Positions 32,936-45,100 of a stretch of 64,000 bases of DNA are shown piece after piece (the first letter of the stretch is position 1; every line of letters begins with the position of its first letter). The stretch spans positions 62,001 through 126,000 of the forward strand of contig JAUJYN010000092.1 of NCBI GenBank assembly GCA_030737835.1, in the 5' to 3' direction. The translations under genes were made by a program, and so were the position numbers. Under the pieces are notes generated by a model that was not told the DNA's origin, searched no databases, and worked only from the letters and a program-made list of their open reading frames with translations. The stretch comes from Acorus gramineus (taxonomy: Eukaryota > Streptophyta > Magnoliopsida > Acorales > Acoraceae).

Positions 32936-34375
32936 TGATAAGCGTATTATTTGCACATTTAATCCCCTTAATTTATTTTTATATTTCCTAATTTTATGTG
33001 TAATAATGACTAATATTAGAATTTATTTGTTATTGCAGGTAATTGAGATAAATGATGATTATCAATGCAAAATATTCTATAAAGCATTTAAAGATATGAA
33101 GGAGAATCAAGAGGATTCTTGAAGATCCAAAATTATGCTAGATAAAGATTTGGTGAAGAGAGAATCAAAAATCAAAATCCAATCAAATATTCTTCAAATC
33201 AATGTTAAAACCGTCCCACTATTTTGACCATAACTTTTGCCTCAAATATCATATTTTGGCCCAAAATATGGCGTTGAAAAGATATTTTCAAGATCTACAA
33301 ATCAATGTTTCATGAATATTTTGCAATTCCACCTTATTAGGGGTCAAAAATTCATCCGAAGATTCTGCAGAAAATTAATGACGGGAATGAAAGATTTTAC
33401 CTTCTAAAATTGTCAAATATTCATATGAGGAAGGTTTATGGTCAATCTTGACCATCCAATTCATTGCAAATCAATGGTCAAGATTCAAGGCTGGAGGCTA
33501 TAAAAGGAACACATATGAAGCCAAGAAAAAAAAAATCAAAGAAGGAGGCAAAGGGACAACCAAAGGAGAAGAAAGATTCAAGAGTTTTGCTTTGTTTTTG
33601 TTTTTATTTTCTTCTCATATCTTTGGATGTTTGTATATATTTAGATCTGAATTTTAATATTACTTTAGTATTTTTATTTTCAAGAATTTTTCAATAATAT
33701 GATGTCTTTTATTTTTTTATTTAGTTTGATCATGTTTTCTAGTAGCTAAATCTTCAACTAGGGTTGAAGATGAAACCATGCAATGCTAGTTTAGGATTTT
33801 ATATTTAGATCTGAATTCTCCATATTGTTTGCTTTATTGAATATCAATCTCTCCTTCAATTCTCTTTTGAAACCTTTCACGTGAATTTCTTATTACCTTC
33901 TTCAAAAATCTCTTGTATTTGATTTGATAAAATATGCTTTGATTAGGTTCTCTGATATTTTATGCTCTTCTTAACAAGTTGAATATTGAGTTGGTAGATT
34001 TTATAAAGGGAAGGGAGATAGATCATTTTATGAAATAATTAATATAATTTTAAATATTTAATTTCCGATTGGTATTTGACTAACGTCAATATTGATTGAG
34101 TTATATGGTGGAGTTTCACATTTGAATATAATCCCTAAATTGGTATTGCATGGTGGATTCTAAAACCCTAGTTATCTTTTTATATTAATATTCATTTTTA
34201 AAAAAATAAAAAAAATAAACCTTCATCAATCTTCCTGTCTAATTCGATTAGTTAAATCAATTAATAATTTAATTTGAACAATTCTCTGTGGGATCGACCC
34301 GTATTTGCTAGATCTATACTTCTGTAATGATCCGTGCACTTGCGGTAATTAATAACAACTTTAATAATTCAATCA
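32936..34375 (+). mobile_element. LTR-like insertion in the chromovirus LTR (probable solo LTR of a Tat/Athila-type gypsy element)
   Basis: A 1.44-kb AT-rich segment sits sharply inside GC-rich LTR sequence. It starts TGATAAGCGTATTATTTGCAC and ends AATTCAATCA. It has a tataaaag box near 33500. Near the end come tctgtgggatcgacccgta and gtgcacttgcggtaatt, a combination familiar from the ends of plant Tat/Athila LTRs. Flanks agtgc (32929-32933) and tgtgc (34376-34380) are close but not exact. No coding region was found; the short frames at 33448-33697 are not convincing. Confidence 0.55.
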
Positions 34376-35858
34376 TGTGCCCAGGGCACGGGCGTGCATG
34401 CGTGTGTGCGTACCCGTGCGTGTGCGTGCGGGTGGCCGTGCACATGGCTACCGTGGGTGTGGGAGTGGGTCGGGGCACTCGGACCCGCGTGCGTACGGGC
34501 CCGTATGTACGCTTGTCCGAGTGTTGGGTATTTTTAGCGTATTTTGTATGTATTTGTGTATTTTACTCACCGTGTTGAATACCCTGTCTTGCAGATCTTG
34601 ACGGACAGTCACGCGACGACCCGGGTATTGGTGAGTGGGACAATCCAACCCAGTAGGGAGGCGTTCTATACACTTAGGAGTGTATTGCCCTCCCCTGGGG
34701 CACTATAGTTCATATTAACTTGTATTAAGTGTAACTATGCATGCATGATTATTATGTAGTATCCATGCCACCCTAGACCCTGTATGTTAGGGATACCTGC
34801 CCTTATGATATGTATAAAGGCCCATGCATCCTGATACTATGTTTTCATGCTAGGAAGCCTCGACCTACGCATGCGTCCCATTTAGTTTAATTTATTTAAA
34901 TCAAATGTGAGTTTTTGTAATTAGCATGCCTTAGAGAATATTATAACCTTGTGGTTATAATATATGCTTCCCCGCATCTTAGTTATGCGCCCTGGAGGAA
35001 TTCTGAAGAATTCATGACATTAGTAGAGTTGCAATCGGTGTCGGCGGATCCAAGTGGATCGTATCCGTGTGGGTAGGCTGTTCCTCTTCCCTTCGTTGGA
35101 TCCGTGTAGGGACTCCTCAGCGTTAGATAGGCCGTCCTGACAGAGGGCTCCCATCTGTAGGTACCTCCGATGCGTCGGACTGTGCTGATCGTGGGAGTAG
35201 ACCAGGCGAGCTACGGTGTGGAGGAGAGGCTATCGGTGGACCAAGGGTGATTAACAGCCTAGTCAGTCCCAAAAGCCATGTCACTTATTGGAGGGTGAGG
35301 GTGAGGGTGTGGTGGGTCGGCGATGTAACGACCCACAGGATTGTGTAGTTGTTGCCACTTAGAGGCTTTGAATGATTTGAGGTTAATATGAATTGTGATG
35401 CATGGGTTGTGCTATTCACTGAGCGTGTGGCTCACCCCTCGCATATATTTTTCTCTAGTTATATCTGAGTCGGATCTGAAGGAGGAGCTCCCCGAGGCAC
35501 ATCAGCAGTAGCGGAGCAGCGTCACGTTCTGCGAGTGAGAGGACATTAGCATCCCGTTTGATTGTATGTATTGTACTCTGTGCTTGGGCACCCGTTTGTA
35601 TATATTTTTTTTGATGTCATTGTATATTTATTGGCTCTCACAGGACAGTTGATTATGTATCGGGTCTGTAATATGTCTTTGGATTACAGACTCAGTCTTT
35701 TAGCTTCCGCTATTTGTGTATATATTATGTCAGCCTTGTTGTTGTCTGTGTTGTCATTTTTGATGTTGTTTAGGGCATGTTATTGACCTCTTGTATAGAC
35801 TGCTGATATCATATATACCATTGCCGCGCCTCGGGGACGGCCGCCCTGGGGCGTGACA

Positions 35859-36349
35859 TTATTCCTGTAGTCTTAACACAGTATATGATCTGTCTAATAA
35901 AAAAAATACTCGAGTAGAAAAATGCAAAAGCATTTCACATATAATTACTTTGCTCATCATTAAATATATTCCTTTGGACCTAACATTTTCTCATGTTTGG
36001 GGGGATGGGCTCAGCTGGCTAGGGTTTTGCATTAGATTGAATGCAAAAATAATAGTGTTGTTAAACTCAGTTTTTTTCTCAATCCAAAACACAGTCTTAT
36101 ATACCACATTATAAATCCAATGAAACATATACTTCGTTAGATGTTGTATATACCACATTAAATATTTTCTTTCACTTATTAAAAATGGGTTCTCATTCAA
36201 CTCGAAATGGAGCGATATCTATTTTTATCAAAATATATACACATTAGATGATATTTACTATATTAAAAAATTAAAAACACGTGAGGTCTGAGTTTTTGTT
36301 GGTGTATGTGACCGAGTCTAAAATTTTCCAATATAATATTTGGAAAAGA
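35859..36349. other. Spacer, no gene seen
   Basis: AT-rich sequence directly after the chromovirus LTR. A gggctcagctggctag stretch near 36007 vaguely resembles a tRNA A box, but no B box follows. Confidence 0.4.
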
Positions 36350-36402
36350 ATCCTACTACATGGGCCCATAATTTAAGCCCCATTATATGTCATAATCTAA
36401 TT

Positions 36403-36963
36403 TAGGTCTATCAATTATTTGAAAAAATATTTGTATCCTATCCAAATTTGTATATGAAAATTCAGAAAATATCTGATATCCAAAAATCCGTATTCGTATA
36501 AGAAAAAAATATCCATTTCCAAAAAAATTTAAATCGGATATGGATATGCATGTGTCCGATTTGAAAAATATATAAATATGAAAACATTATTATATTATTA
36601 TTTATTTAATTATATATTTATATTTTTAGGATTAATATTAGTTTTTATTTTTATTTTTATACTAAAACATATAATGTTTTGTGTATATACTTATAATTTT
36701 ATTTATTAGATTTTTTACATATTTCAAATATTAGATATATGATTTTTATTTTTGGATATTGGATCTTTGAATATTTTAATCATTCCATATTCATTTTAAA
36801 TTTTTGGATACTTTGGATAATTATCCATATCCGAATCCAGAATTTCGGATCCAATATGAATACTTACTTTCAATATGTTGTATATCGGATACGTATAATT
36901 TTCTGGATATCCAGTTCGAATACGGATATAGAAATTGGGCTATCCGTCCAATTGACATGTTTA
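36403..36963. mobile_element. Non-autonomous hAT element with 8-bp TSD
   Basis: 561 bp, flanked exactly by atctaatt (36395-36402 and 36964-36971). Ends are TAGGTCTATCAATT and, read inward from the right, TAAACATGTCAATT. Subterminal regions carry repeated ggatat/atccg motifs, as in Ac-like elements. The short frame at 36739-36969 is incidental. Confidence 0.85.
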
Positions 36964-37372
36964 ATCTAATTGGTGGGATGTCTGACTTTCAAATTACCTT
37001 TAAAAAACAAAATACCTAAATACTCTTCATTAAAAACCCACGTTGTTTTCTTTTTGTCCGATTTTCTCTCCTTCACATAAGCCCTAATGCTTCTCCATCA
37101 AAACTCCAATTTGGGGTAGCATTGTCTCTAAAGTCCATTAATCATTTCATGAAATCATGAATGGAAGGAGTAAGTTGGGGATAAATTTGCACATTTAATC
37201 CAGAGGAAGGAATTTGAGTTTTCAATCCCATTGTATTTGCAGCTGTTGGCATCGATTTTGAAGCAAAAGATGTGTTTATCTGCAAATCATATGAGAACAA
37301 TATAAATGATGTCTAAAGAAATTAATAGTCAGTTATTCCACTAACTGAAATGAGAGAAAAAAAAGTGAGAAG

Positions 37373-37827
37373 CAATGTTTTAAAATTCGAACCGTTTAAT
37401 AAACCGGAAAAATGAACGGGTCAAGGGTCACTGGTTCAACTGTTGGGTCAACCGGATTTGAACCAGACATAATTAGAATATAATAAATATTTTAATTATC
37501 ATTATTAAATAAAATATATGAAATATTTTTAAAAAACTTTGTATAAAGCTTTTATTTAACATCATAAAAGATTTTTGTATATAAAATCTAAATTTTTTTA
37601 TTAGATTTTATATTTTAATAAGTGATTAGTTACAATCTATACAAATAAAGAACCATTCGATGTAATTAAGTTGTAGCCAGTTCACAAAAATTATTGATTC
37701 AACTGGTGGGTTGATTAGGTTTTACTAGTTTTTTATATTATCGGGTTTTAAGGGTAAATCGAACCAGAATTCAAAGCGGATGAATGTTTAACTAGTTCAA
37801 CCGGGCATGTCGGGTTTTAAAACACTA
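37373..37827. mobile_element. hAT-type MITE with 8-bp TSD
   Basis: 455 bp. Ends are CAATGTTTTAAAATTCGAAC and, inward from the right, TAGTGTTTTAAAACCCGAC. Flanks gtgagaag (37365-37372) and gtaagaag (37828-37835) differ at one base. Subterminal ggttcaac/gttgaacc-type motifs are present. Confidence 0.75.
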
Positions 37828-37959
37828 GTAAGAAGTAAACATATATAGAAAATATCAAAAAAGAACTTCATCTACAATGCGGTTATAGAATCATCAGGCG
37901 AGTTGTGATTCAAGTTGTAAAGTTTTACTCAAAAATTAAATATGCATCTAGATTTTATG

Positions 37960-38570
37960 GAATATAATCGGTTTTGGAACAATGTATTTGAATTTTAATT
38001 ATAAATGAATTTTTAATGCAACAGAGTTTTCAAAACACGCTTCTGGATTTCATAAAATGTAACTAGATTTGAAATAATATATCTGAAATTTTTTATTAAA
38101 ATTGAATATTCAATGCAATTAAGTTTTCAAATTTAAACATACATCTAGATTTCATAGAATATATTGTTTGATGTGGAATAATGTATTTGAATTTTTTAAA
38201 TTATAATCGATCTTTTAATGCAACTGAGTTTTCAAATTTAAGCATACATTTAGATTTCTTAGAAAGTAACTCGACCAGGCATAATGTATCTGAATACCAA
38301 ATGCACTTGAATTTCCATATGTAATAGTGTGTAGATTTCGTAGCATATAACTGTATCTGGAACAAGGTATCTGAATTTCATAAAATGAAACTATAAATAT
38401 GTAGATTTCATAAAATATAACTAGCTCTAGAACAATGTATCTGAATTTCATAGGTAAAAATGTATAGATTTCGTAGAATGTAATTGTATCTGGAACAATG
38501 TATCTGAATTTCATAGAATGTAACTGTAACTGTAGATTTCATAAAAATGTATTTACATATGGAGCAATGT
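37960..38570. repeat. Imperfect tandem array of a gtatctgaatttcat unit
   Basis: Units of roughly 50-65 bp repeat an alternation of tgtatctgaatttcatag and gtagatttcgtagaatgtaa. The minus strand reads as a periodic FYEI/MKFRYIV pattern (38215-38674), which I regard as a translated repeat and not a protein. Confidence 0.6.
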
Positions 38571-39063
38571 ATCAATATGTAATCATGGAGCCTTTGTTTG
38601 ATCAAAACAAAAAATAGCGATTGTATGAATATATGAATATAGCTTAGTATAGGAAATACCTGTTTGATTTGCATTGTCTAACCATTCATTTTTAATTTTA
38701 TTGCAGGACCCCAAGGATTGTAAAACCCATAAAAAAAAGACAAAAATTATTACCCTTAGTACAGATTATACTTACAAATTAATCATTCATTAAATAACAT
38801 TGATAAAAATCACAAAAACATATGCAAAAAAATAAAATCACAAAACATAATGCAACTGATTTTCAATCACATTTGAAATATTTCAAGATTTTAGTAAAAA
38901 CAATAATCCAAAACAACCAAAAACACATTTTCAAATGTAAAACAACCAATGTAACTAGATAATATAAAATAAAATTAACATATTAGGAATTAATCAATAA
39001 GTAAAAACAGATAGAATAACATCACTATAGCATTGAAAATATTAGTTGATGGCTATAAGTAAA

Positions 39064-39561
39064 TGGGGATTAGTCATTAAACAAATTTATTAAAATCCTT
39101 TATTATCCTAAAAAAATTAATTAAATTAATTAAAAAAATAAACTATATTACATATAATTTATAGTTTTAAACAAATCAATTCCAATTGAATTTAAACAAA
39201 TTTATAGTTTTAATGCACATATAAGTAATTTTTTAAATAGGATTTTGAAATTTGTTTTTATAATGAAAATACACAATTTTCTGACCGTAGGAGACTAGCT
39301 AGGTGACGAGGGAATTTCTGTGTTCCAACATTTGAAAGGTATTTTGGTCATAAAAATACTAATTGAGATTTTTAACAATTTTTTTAAGGTGAATATCTCG
39401 TTAACCAAAATGAAATATTTCTGGAATATGCTCCTTGTGTTAACGAAATATTGACTTAGGGACTAAAATCATTAATCAAGACAAAAGATAAGGACCTAAG
39501 GGAATTTACTGATTTTATAGTGACTTTTTCCAATTTTCATGGAGTTATATTGATTTTTCCC
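39064..39561 (+). repeat. Dispersed AT-rich repeat Y, copy 2
   Basis: It aligns with 23523-24082. Its right end, read inward, is gggaaaaatcaatataactc and then cttaggtcc, an inverted match to the left end of copy 1. It lies inside the putative X0 element. The rest of 37836-40390 holds dispersed tgtaact motifs and no gene. Confidence 0.6.
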
Positions 39562-40396
39562 AAAATATAGTTTAAGATTTCAAGATCAGATTCAATGAAT
39601 CTAGTATTTCTATAAAGCATAATATTACAAGGGGTTTGGATCATCTGCTTGTTTTTTTTACTTGTTTTATGCTTTGATCAATCAGACGATCATAAATACA
39701 TCATATAAAATGAATCCATTTATCCATTCATGATTTGATATATTTATAACCGTATTGTGTGTATTGTGTGTATTTGAATGTTATAAGTGTGATTGTAACA
39801 TGATGTGTGTGGAATCATTAACTAATTGTATATGTAACTGATAAATTGAAATATATAACTTATTTTTTGGTTATATGTATGTCCCTATTTGTTTGATGTA
39901 AACTGACAATGGGTGAATGTAATTGTTTTCTGATTAAAGTAACTTACTTTTTGTTATTTGAAACTGTCAATTTCAAAAATGCAATCAATTTGATATTGAA
40001 TGTAACTTACTTTTGAAAAATGTAGTATGCGTGAATGTCATGATATACTTGGAGCCTTCAGTACTTGGATATATAAACTAACAAAATTTAAAGAATGTAA
40101 CTGACATTTGGTATATGTTATTGAATTTTTTGTTCTATGTAACTAACTACTATATATTGTAATAGATTTTTACTCAAAAAAAGTCAATTCTAATACCATA
40201 CAGTGAAATGTAACTGATTATTACAAATGTAACTGAATTCATGAAGTGTTTTGACTATACTGAAGGGGAAAAAATCATATAAGTGAAGAAAGCACCACAA
40301 CAACCTCAGTTTTTGTACGTATATTTACAACATTACATGTTCCAAACTGTAATATAAAAAACCCTTTAACAAAATTCATTTTGGTTAAATTGCAGG

Positions 40397-40573
40397 ATGA
40401 ACTGTGGGATAGTGATCATTCATATTATGAGACGGTATGCCCTTTATGAAGAATTGCTGGCAAACATGACAAAGAATGTGTACACATACGTTAGAGCACA
40501 CCTCATAAAAAATTTCTTGAATGACAAAAAGATGACATACAGAGATGATGATCACAGAGTTAAAACAATGTAG
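40397..40573 (+). pseudogene. Exon-like ORF, possible Ulp1/C48 peptidase C-terminal fragment
   Basis: A 58-residue frame preceded by a good acceptor site (aaattgcag). It begins MNCGIVIIHIMRRYALYEEL and continues with KNFLNDKKMTYRDDDHRVKTM. An NCG or DCG followed by hydrophobic residues and a tyrosine/alanine-rich helix is how the catalytic cysteine of plant Ulp1-like (C48) peptidases often appears. Mutator-like elements carrying such domains (the Kaonashi type) are known. The His and Asp of the triad are not found nearby, so this would be one captured exon at most. Its place inside X0 fits that reading, but the match is short. Confidence 0.3.
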
Positions 40574-42171
40574 TTTGATCAGTGACTCTGAGTGTTTAGT
40601 CATGTATATATGTGAAAATTTTGTCATGTATATGAGTGCAAAACAAATTTTTGAAAGAAGCAAACATCTTCACAATGTACTGTGATGTGTTTAAATGAAA
40701 AACTATAATTTCTTATGCTTTTTTATGTTTTGAAGAATATAAAGCAACTGGTATTGGTTGATTGTTTGTCACTAACATAGATTATGATTTATGCTAAATG
40801 TATCTAAAATTTGGAACATGTAGTAGTATTGTTATAAAACCTTCTAGAAAAATTTGGAACATAAATTTGCAATGATGTAAGTAGTTTAAACTGAAATATA
40901 ATTAATTTTTTAAAAATGTAACTAACAATTTAACAATGTAACTGAATTATGATAAATGTAATTAGTCTCTCAAAGAGCACATTACAAAACCTTCCAAAAA
41001 AATCAATAAAAAGGTTACAAAACATGTCACTGGAAAAAGAAAACAAATGCTAAGGAAAATAAAGGAATCACGAAACAGCAAATCCAACTTGCTTTCTCTT
41101 TGGCTTGAAAACCTTAGATGTCATCATTTTCAATGGTAGCCGCCTTTTACTTTAACCCTTTATTGGAAAGTGAATAATTCAGTTTGGATGATTCCCTATG
41201 TTCCCTGTGTTCTTCGACCCTTGAGGAGAGTAAATACTTTTACTTCAACAAAGAAATCATTTTGTGGACTACTTACCATTGACAATGAATTCCCTGTGTT
41301 CCCTGTATTGAACAAACAAAAATCCACAAAAAAGCTATAAATGTGTTCATATATTTACCAAAAAATAAAAAATAAACATAGAATGAAAATATAGTACTCA
41401 TATTAAAATTGGTTATGCAAGTCTGTAACACAAATTTATTTCACTAAAAGTTAGTTATCTTCAGATATATCATTAAGGTTTTCTACATAGCCTTATAACA
41501 TTTCAGAAACAATTCCAAATGTAACTAAGTAATTAAAAATACACATTAATCCAGAAAAAAATGAATATAACTCTAACAAATGTATGAAATATGTAACTAC
41601 TAATAAAACGTTAAACAACAACATGCCAGATTCAACCTACAACATCAAAAACATAAAAAAAAACACAAAATTCACAATCGCCAGATTATGAAACAGGCAG
41701 AATTAACATAAAAAATAGAATATGAAAACAGAAAAAAAAATTACATATACAAACAACAACAAACGCAACACTTAAATCAACCTCCATCGAAAATAATACC
41801 AAAATGTTCAGTTTTTTTATTTTTTTTTCAATCAGATTAACGGATGAGAAAGTCCTCCGGACATGAATTCGATTTGAAGATTCGATCAAACATCAAATCC
41901 GATTTGCCTCAAATTGTTTTTCAAAAGAATTGCATCGTGAAAATTTTTTCATTGTGAAAAATTGAGATTCAAAAATGGCAGATCTAAAAATAGAAAAATT
42001 GCAAAATAAATGCAAATAATTACTCGCTCATCCTAACTGCCCATTTATTACGGTGGAGGTTACCTAAAATCAAATCAGGGGTATTAAGGGTAATGTCATC
42101 AATGCCACTTCATGGGGCTTATATGGGGCCTATAAATCATTTTCCTATAGCCATATGTATTATTCAAACAG

Positions 42172-45100
42172 TGCTGCTACCTAGGCCCCATAAATTAAGC
42201 CCCATTTGTGAGCCCCAATAGGTGGCACTCTCCTATTGGTTCCCTATTTGACTTTTTCAAACCACCAAAATGTCAATGACAAAACTACCCTTCTTATAAT
42301 TTTAAAAATTACCTCCAACTAGCTAATATCCTCATTAAAATCGTAACCGAATCCCACAAATGGGGGCACCATTAATTCCTCTCCCCAAAAAAATTTGAAT
42401 GTTAGGGTTCCGATTTGGGCAAAACCATACGAATGAAAAAAAAAGAAAAAAATTAGGCGATCAAGATTTCAATCCATCTGATTCTCTTCCCCAACAAACC
42501 GTCAACAATGGCGAATAAAAAAGGATAGATTTCTTCCGCCAATCGAAACTTAACTGTCGCTTTGTATTTGTTTTTTTTTTTTTGACAAAAAAAAACAGGT
42601 CGTTTGTATCCGATAAAGAGGTCACGTTTTTTTTTTTTTTTTGCACTTCTTATTAGACGAAATCTTTTATTTTCAAAATAATATATAAAACGATTTCCTT
42701 CGATTATCTCGACTCCTGTTAATCTGATTGTATCTGATATCCATTTGAAGAATTATTGTTTCAAATACTTGCATCTGAAATAAAAAAAAATGATTTGAAA
42801 TCAATGATTCAGATACATGCATCTGAATAAAAAAAAAATGTGTATCAAGATACATTGTCATTAATCTCTAATATATTATGAGATTGTTTTCTGATACATT
42901 GTCTTCGTCTGCCAGTGTATCAAGATTAAAGGAAAAATGAAATTACATTTTTCGATTGTTTAGGGTTTTCTCGTGTGCATATTTCGCTTCTGATGAAACA
43001 AAAACATAAGTCAGATACATGTATCTGAAAATTTTATATAATGTGCAATTGTTTCATGATTCAGTGAAACAAAATCTGGTTAACTGAGCAATTAATAGTA
43101 GCCAAATGAAATGTTTGAAATATCATATGCATGTAGATCATGAATTATTATATTATCTTTGATAATTAACATGCATTGTTTGATGAATATATCTTTTTTT
43201 TTTTTGTAAACAATCCATGTATCTTAATCAACTGTACATGTATCTGAAAACCTGTTATCAAATAAATATGAATCTGAAGCAATTATGTAGCAACAGAGAA
43301 CCTAATAGTCACATTACAAGCTATTAACAAGTAGCCATGAATCAGAATGTGTTGTGTATTAAAAACTTCAATCTTATATTTTGGATTACTCAACTGTTTC
43401 TGTAAATCCCTTGATGAAAATAGATTAATGCTCTTGTAAAAATTGTATGTATCTGAATCAATTGTATCTGAAATTGTTATATAAAACATGGTTAAATCCT
43501 TTGGCTATATCTGAAAAAACAAACATTTGATAGCATTTATTTGTGTGCAATCTGGCTAATCATATGTATCTGAAATATAGATGGTATATATAGTTTTGAT
43601 CTCTCTTATATTTGTTTAGAAACTCTTGATTTCATTTTTAAGATACACATGTATCTTAATACACAAAAAGACAGTGTTTGTCCACTGTTCGTATAGAAAA
43701 GACAATGTCATGTGTATGATACTGTATTAGGCATTTTAACTGCATCTGGATGTTGTACAAATTATGCAAAAGCAAAAAAAGACGGAGTTGCTGAACAAAG
43801 AAGAAACTGGGCATACTATCCCGAGTACAGATCTACAGTGCACATAATATTTGAAACATTTGCAGCAATAGAGTTGAGCCAAAGGCATTCAGACATTCAG
43901 ACAATCTCTTCTACATTTTGCTGATCAGCCACAACAAACAATTCCTTCAACAAACTGGTTTTCACAGAACATGGATCATTGATGTCATCCAAATGAATTG
44001 AGTCTTCACATGTGTCCACAAAATCACCATCATTGCCTGGTGAAAAAAAAGAACATCAACCACATGTTATCAATTAAGATACAATAATGTATCTGAAAAT
44101 CAAATGAACAAATATGATCTACATGCTACTCAGAACTGTATAGAAAATTCATAAAATGTCTTCAAAATGCCAACAATAAGCAATTACATATTAATCAGCT
44201 ATATATTAATCAAATCCATAAAAATAAAAATAACAACCTTCAAAAAATGGGCTGAATTCAAATTCAGATACAGATGTATCTAGAATTTGAATTAACAAAT
44301 ACACATTTCATACAAGTGAATGTCTAGTGTATTTCAAAATCTTCAATCTGAATGAGTCGAATAATACTGATATAAAGCTAAAAAATATGATGAATGACAC
44401 ATTATGCATAATTATACACAAACACACAATCATAAACGATTGTACAGATCATACTTGGTACACAACAATGCATGAAAATCAAGATACAGCCCATGTATCT
44501 GAATTTAAAATAAAATTCAGATTCAATTAATGTATATAATGATTCAAAGTAATGACGAAAAATCAAACAATTTCATGGTCTACAAGCTAACTAGCAAAAC
44601 ACACATAGATTTTCAATGAAAGTCATTCAAGCTTTTATATACATACGACAATAAGCAATTGAATATTAATCAGATAGGCATCAATCAAATCCATATAAAT
44701 AATAAATCAAACTTCAATTGGGCTAGAAAACAACATCAAGATACACATGTATCTGGAATTGGGATTAACACACACATTTCATACTACCGAATATTGAATC
44801 TAATGGGTTGAATACCAATCATTCAAAGCTATAAAATATGCTGAATGACTTAATATGCATAAATGTACATATACACACCACTAAAAAACTGATTATACAG
44901 GCTTGAATGTAAAACACAAGAACGCATCAGAATTCAGATACACCACACGTATCTTAATTTAAATTAAATTATGTATAAAAAAAATTATATGATGATTCAA
45001 AGGAACAGTTAAAAAAATCAGATCAAATTCAATTATTCAGATCGAAAACAGTCTAACCTGAATGGATCGCCATTGTTTCCACCACAATCGTGTAATTCTT

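Larger units (their letters stand above)
27864..35858 (+). mobile_element. 5'-truncated Ty3/gypsy chromovirus with intact-length 3' LTR and nested insertions
   Basis: Only the end of the polyprotein (integrase C-terminus plus chromodomain), a polypurine tract and the 3' LTR remain. The LTR spans 28521-35858 and is split by 29477-32699 and about 32936-34375. Sequence left of 27864 is unrelated, so the protease, reverse transcriptase, RNase H and integrase core have been lost. The chromodomain places it among chromoviruses, and the very long LTR suits the Tekay/Del group; that clade assignment is inference. Confidence 0.85.
28521..35858 (+). repeat. 3' LTR of the chromovirus (segments 28521-29476, 32700-about 32935, about 34376-35858)
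   Basis: It starts TGTTATATATGTGTCAC and ends GGCCGCCCTGGGGCGTGACA. Summed without insertions it is about 2.7 kb, extremely long. Conserved blocks shared with the other family LTRs are a leader with cgaattccggtaacg, a GC-rich middle, a gtgagggtgagggtg block at 35294, cactgagcgtgtggctcaccc, and the closing signature. It has no coding capacity. Confidence 0.85.
36350..42150. mobile_element. Probable large member (X0) of the GGCCCCAT-ended Mutator-like family, with nested elements
   Basis: The left end (36350, atcctactacatgggccc...aagccccattatatgtca) resumes after a nested hAT element with ggtgggatg. The right end (to 42150) reads inward as tataggaaaatgatttatag, then gccccatataagccccat and gtggca. 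Both ends match the pattern of X1, X2 and X3. Between them are two hAT insertions, repeat Y copy 2, a tandem array (37960-38570) and many dispersed tgtaactga motifs. I found no matching flanking duplication, so the two ends might belong to different elements. Confidence 0.35.

Noticed and set aside
12950..35320. (gtgagg)n blocks as telomere-like repeats
   Set aside because: The unit is not the plant telomere repeat, arrays are two to four units, and they occur at a fixed LTR position.
36000..36060. tRNA-like A box (gggctcagctggctag), possible SINE or tRNA
   Set aside because: No B box, no cloverleaf and no tail or duplication.
37960..38570. Regularly spaced repeats considered as CRISPR-like
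   Set aside because: Plant nuclear DNA, imperfect units without unique spacers; an ordinary tandem array.
38215..38674. Minus-strand frames with FYEI/MKFRYIV repeats
   Set aside because: Periodicity follows a DNA tandem repeat; no start context or known repeat-protein family.
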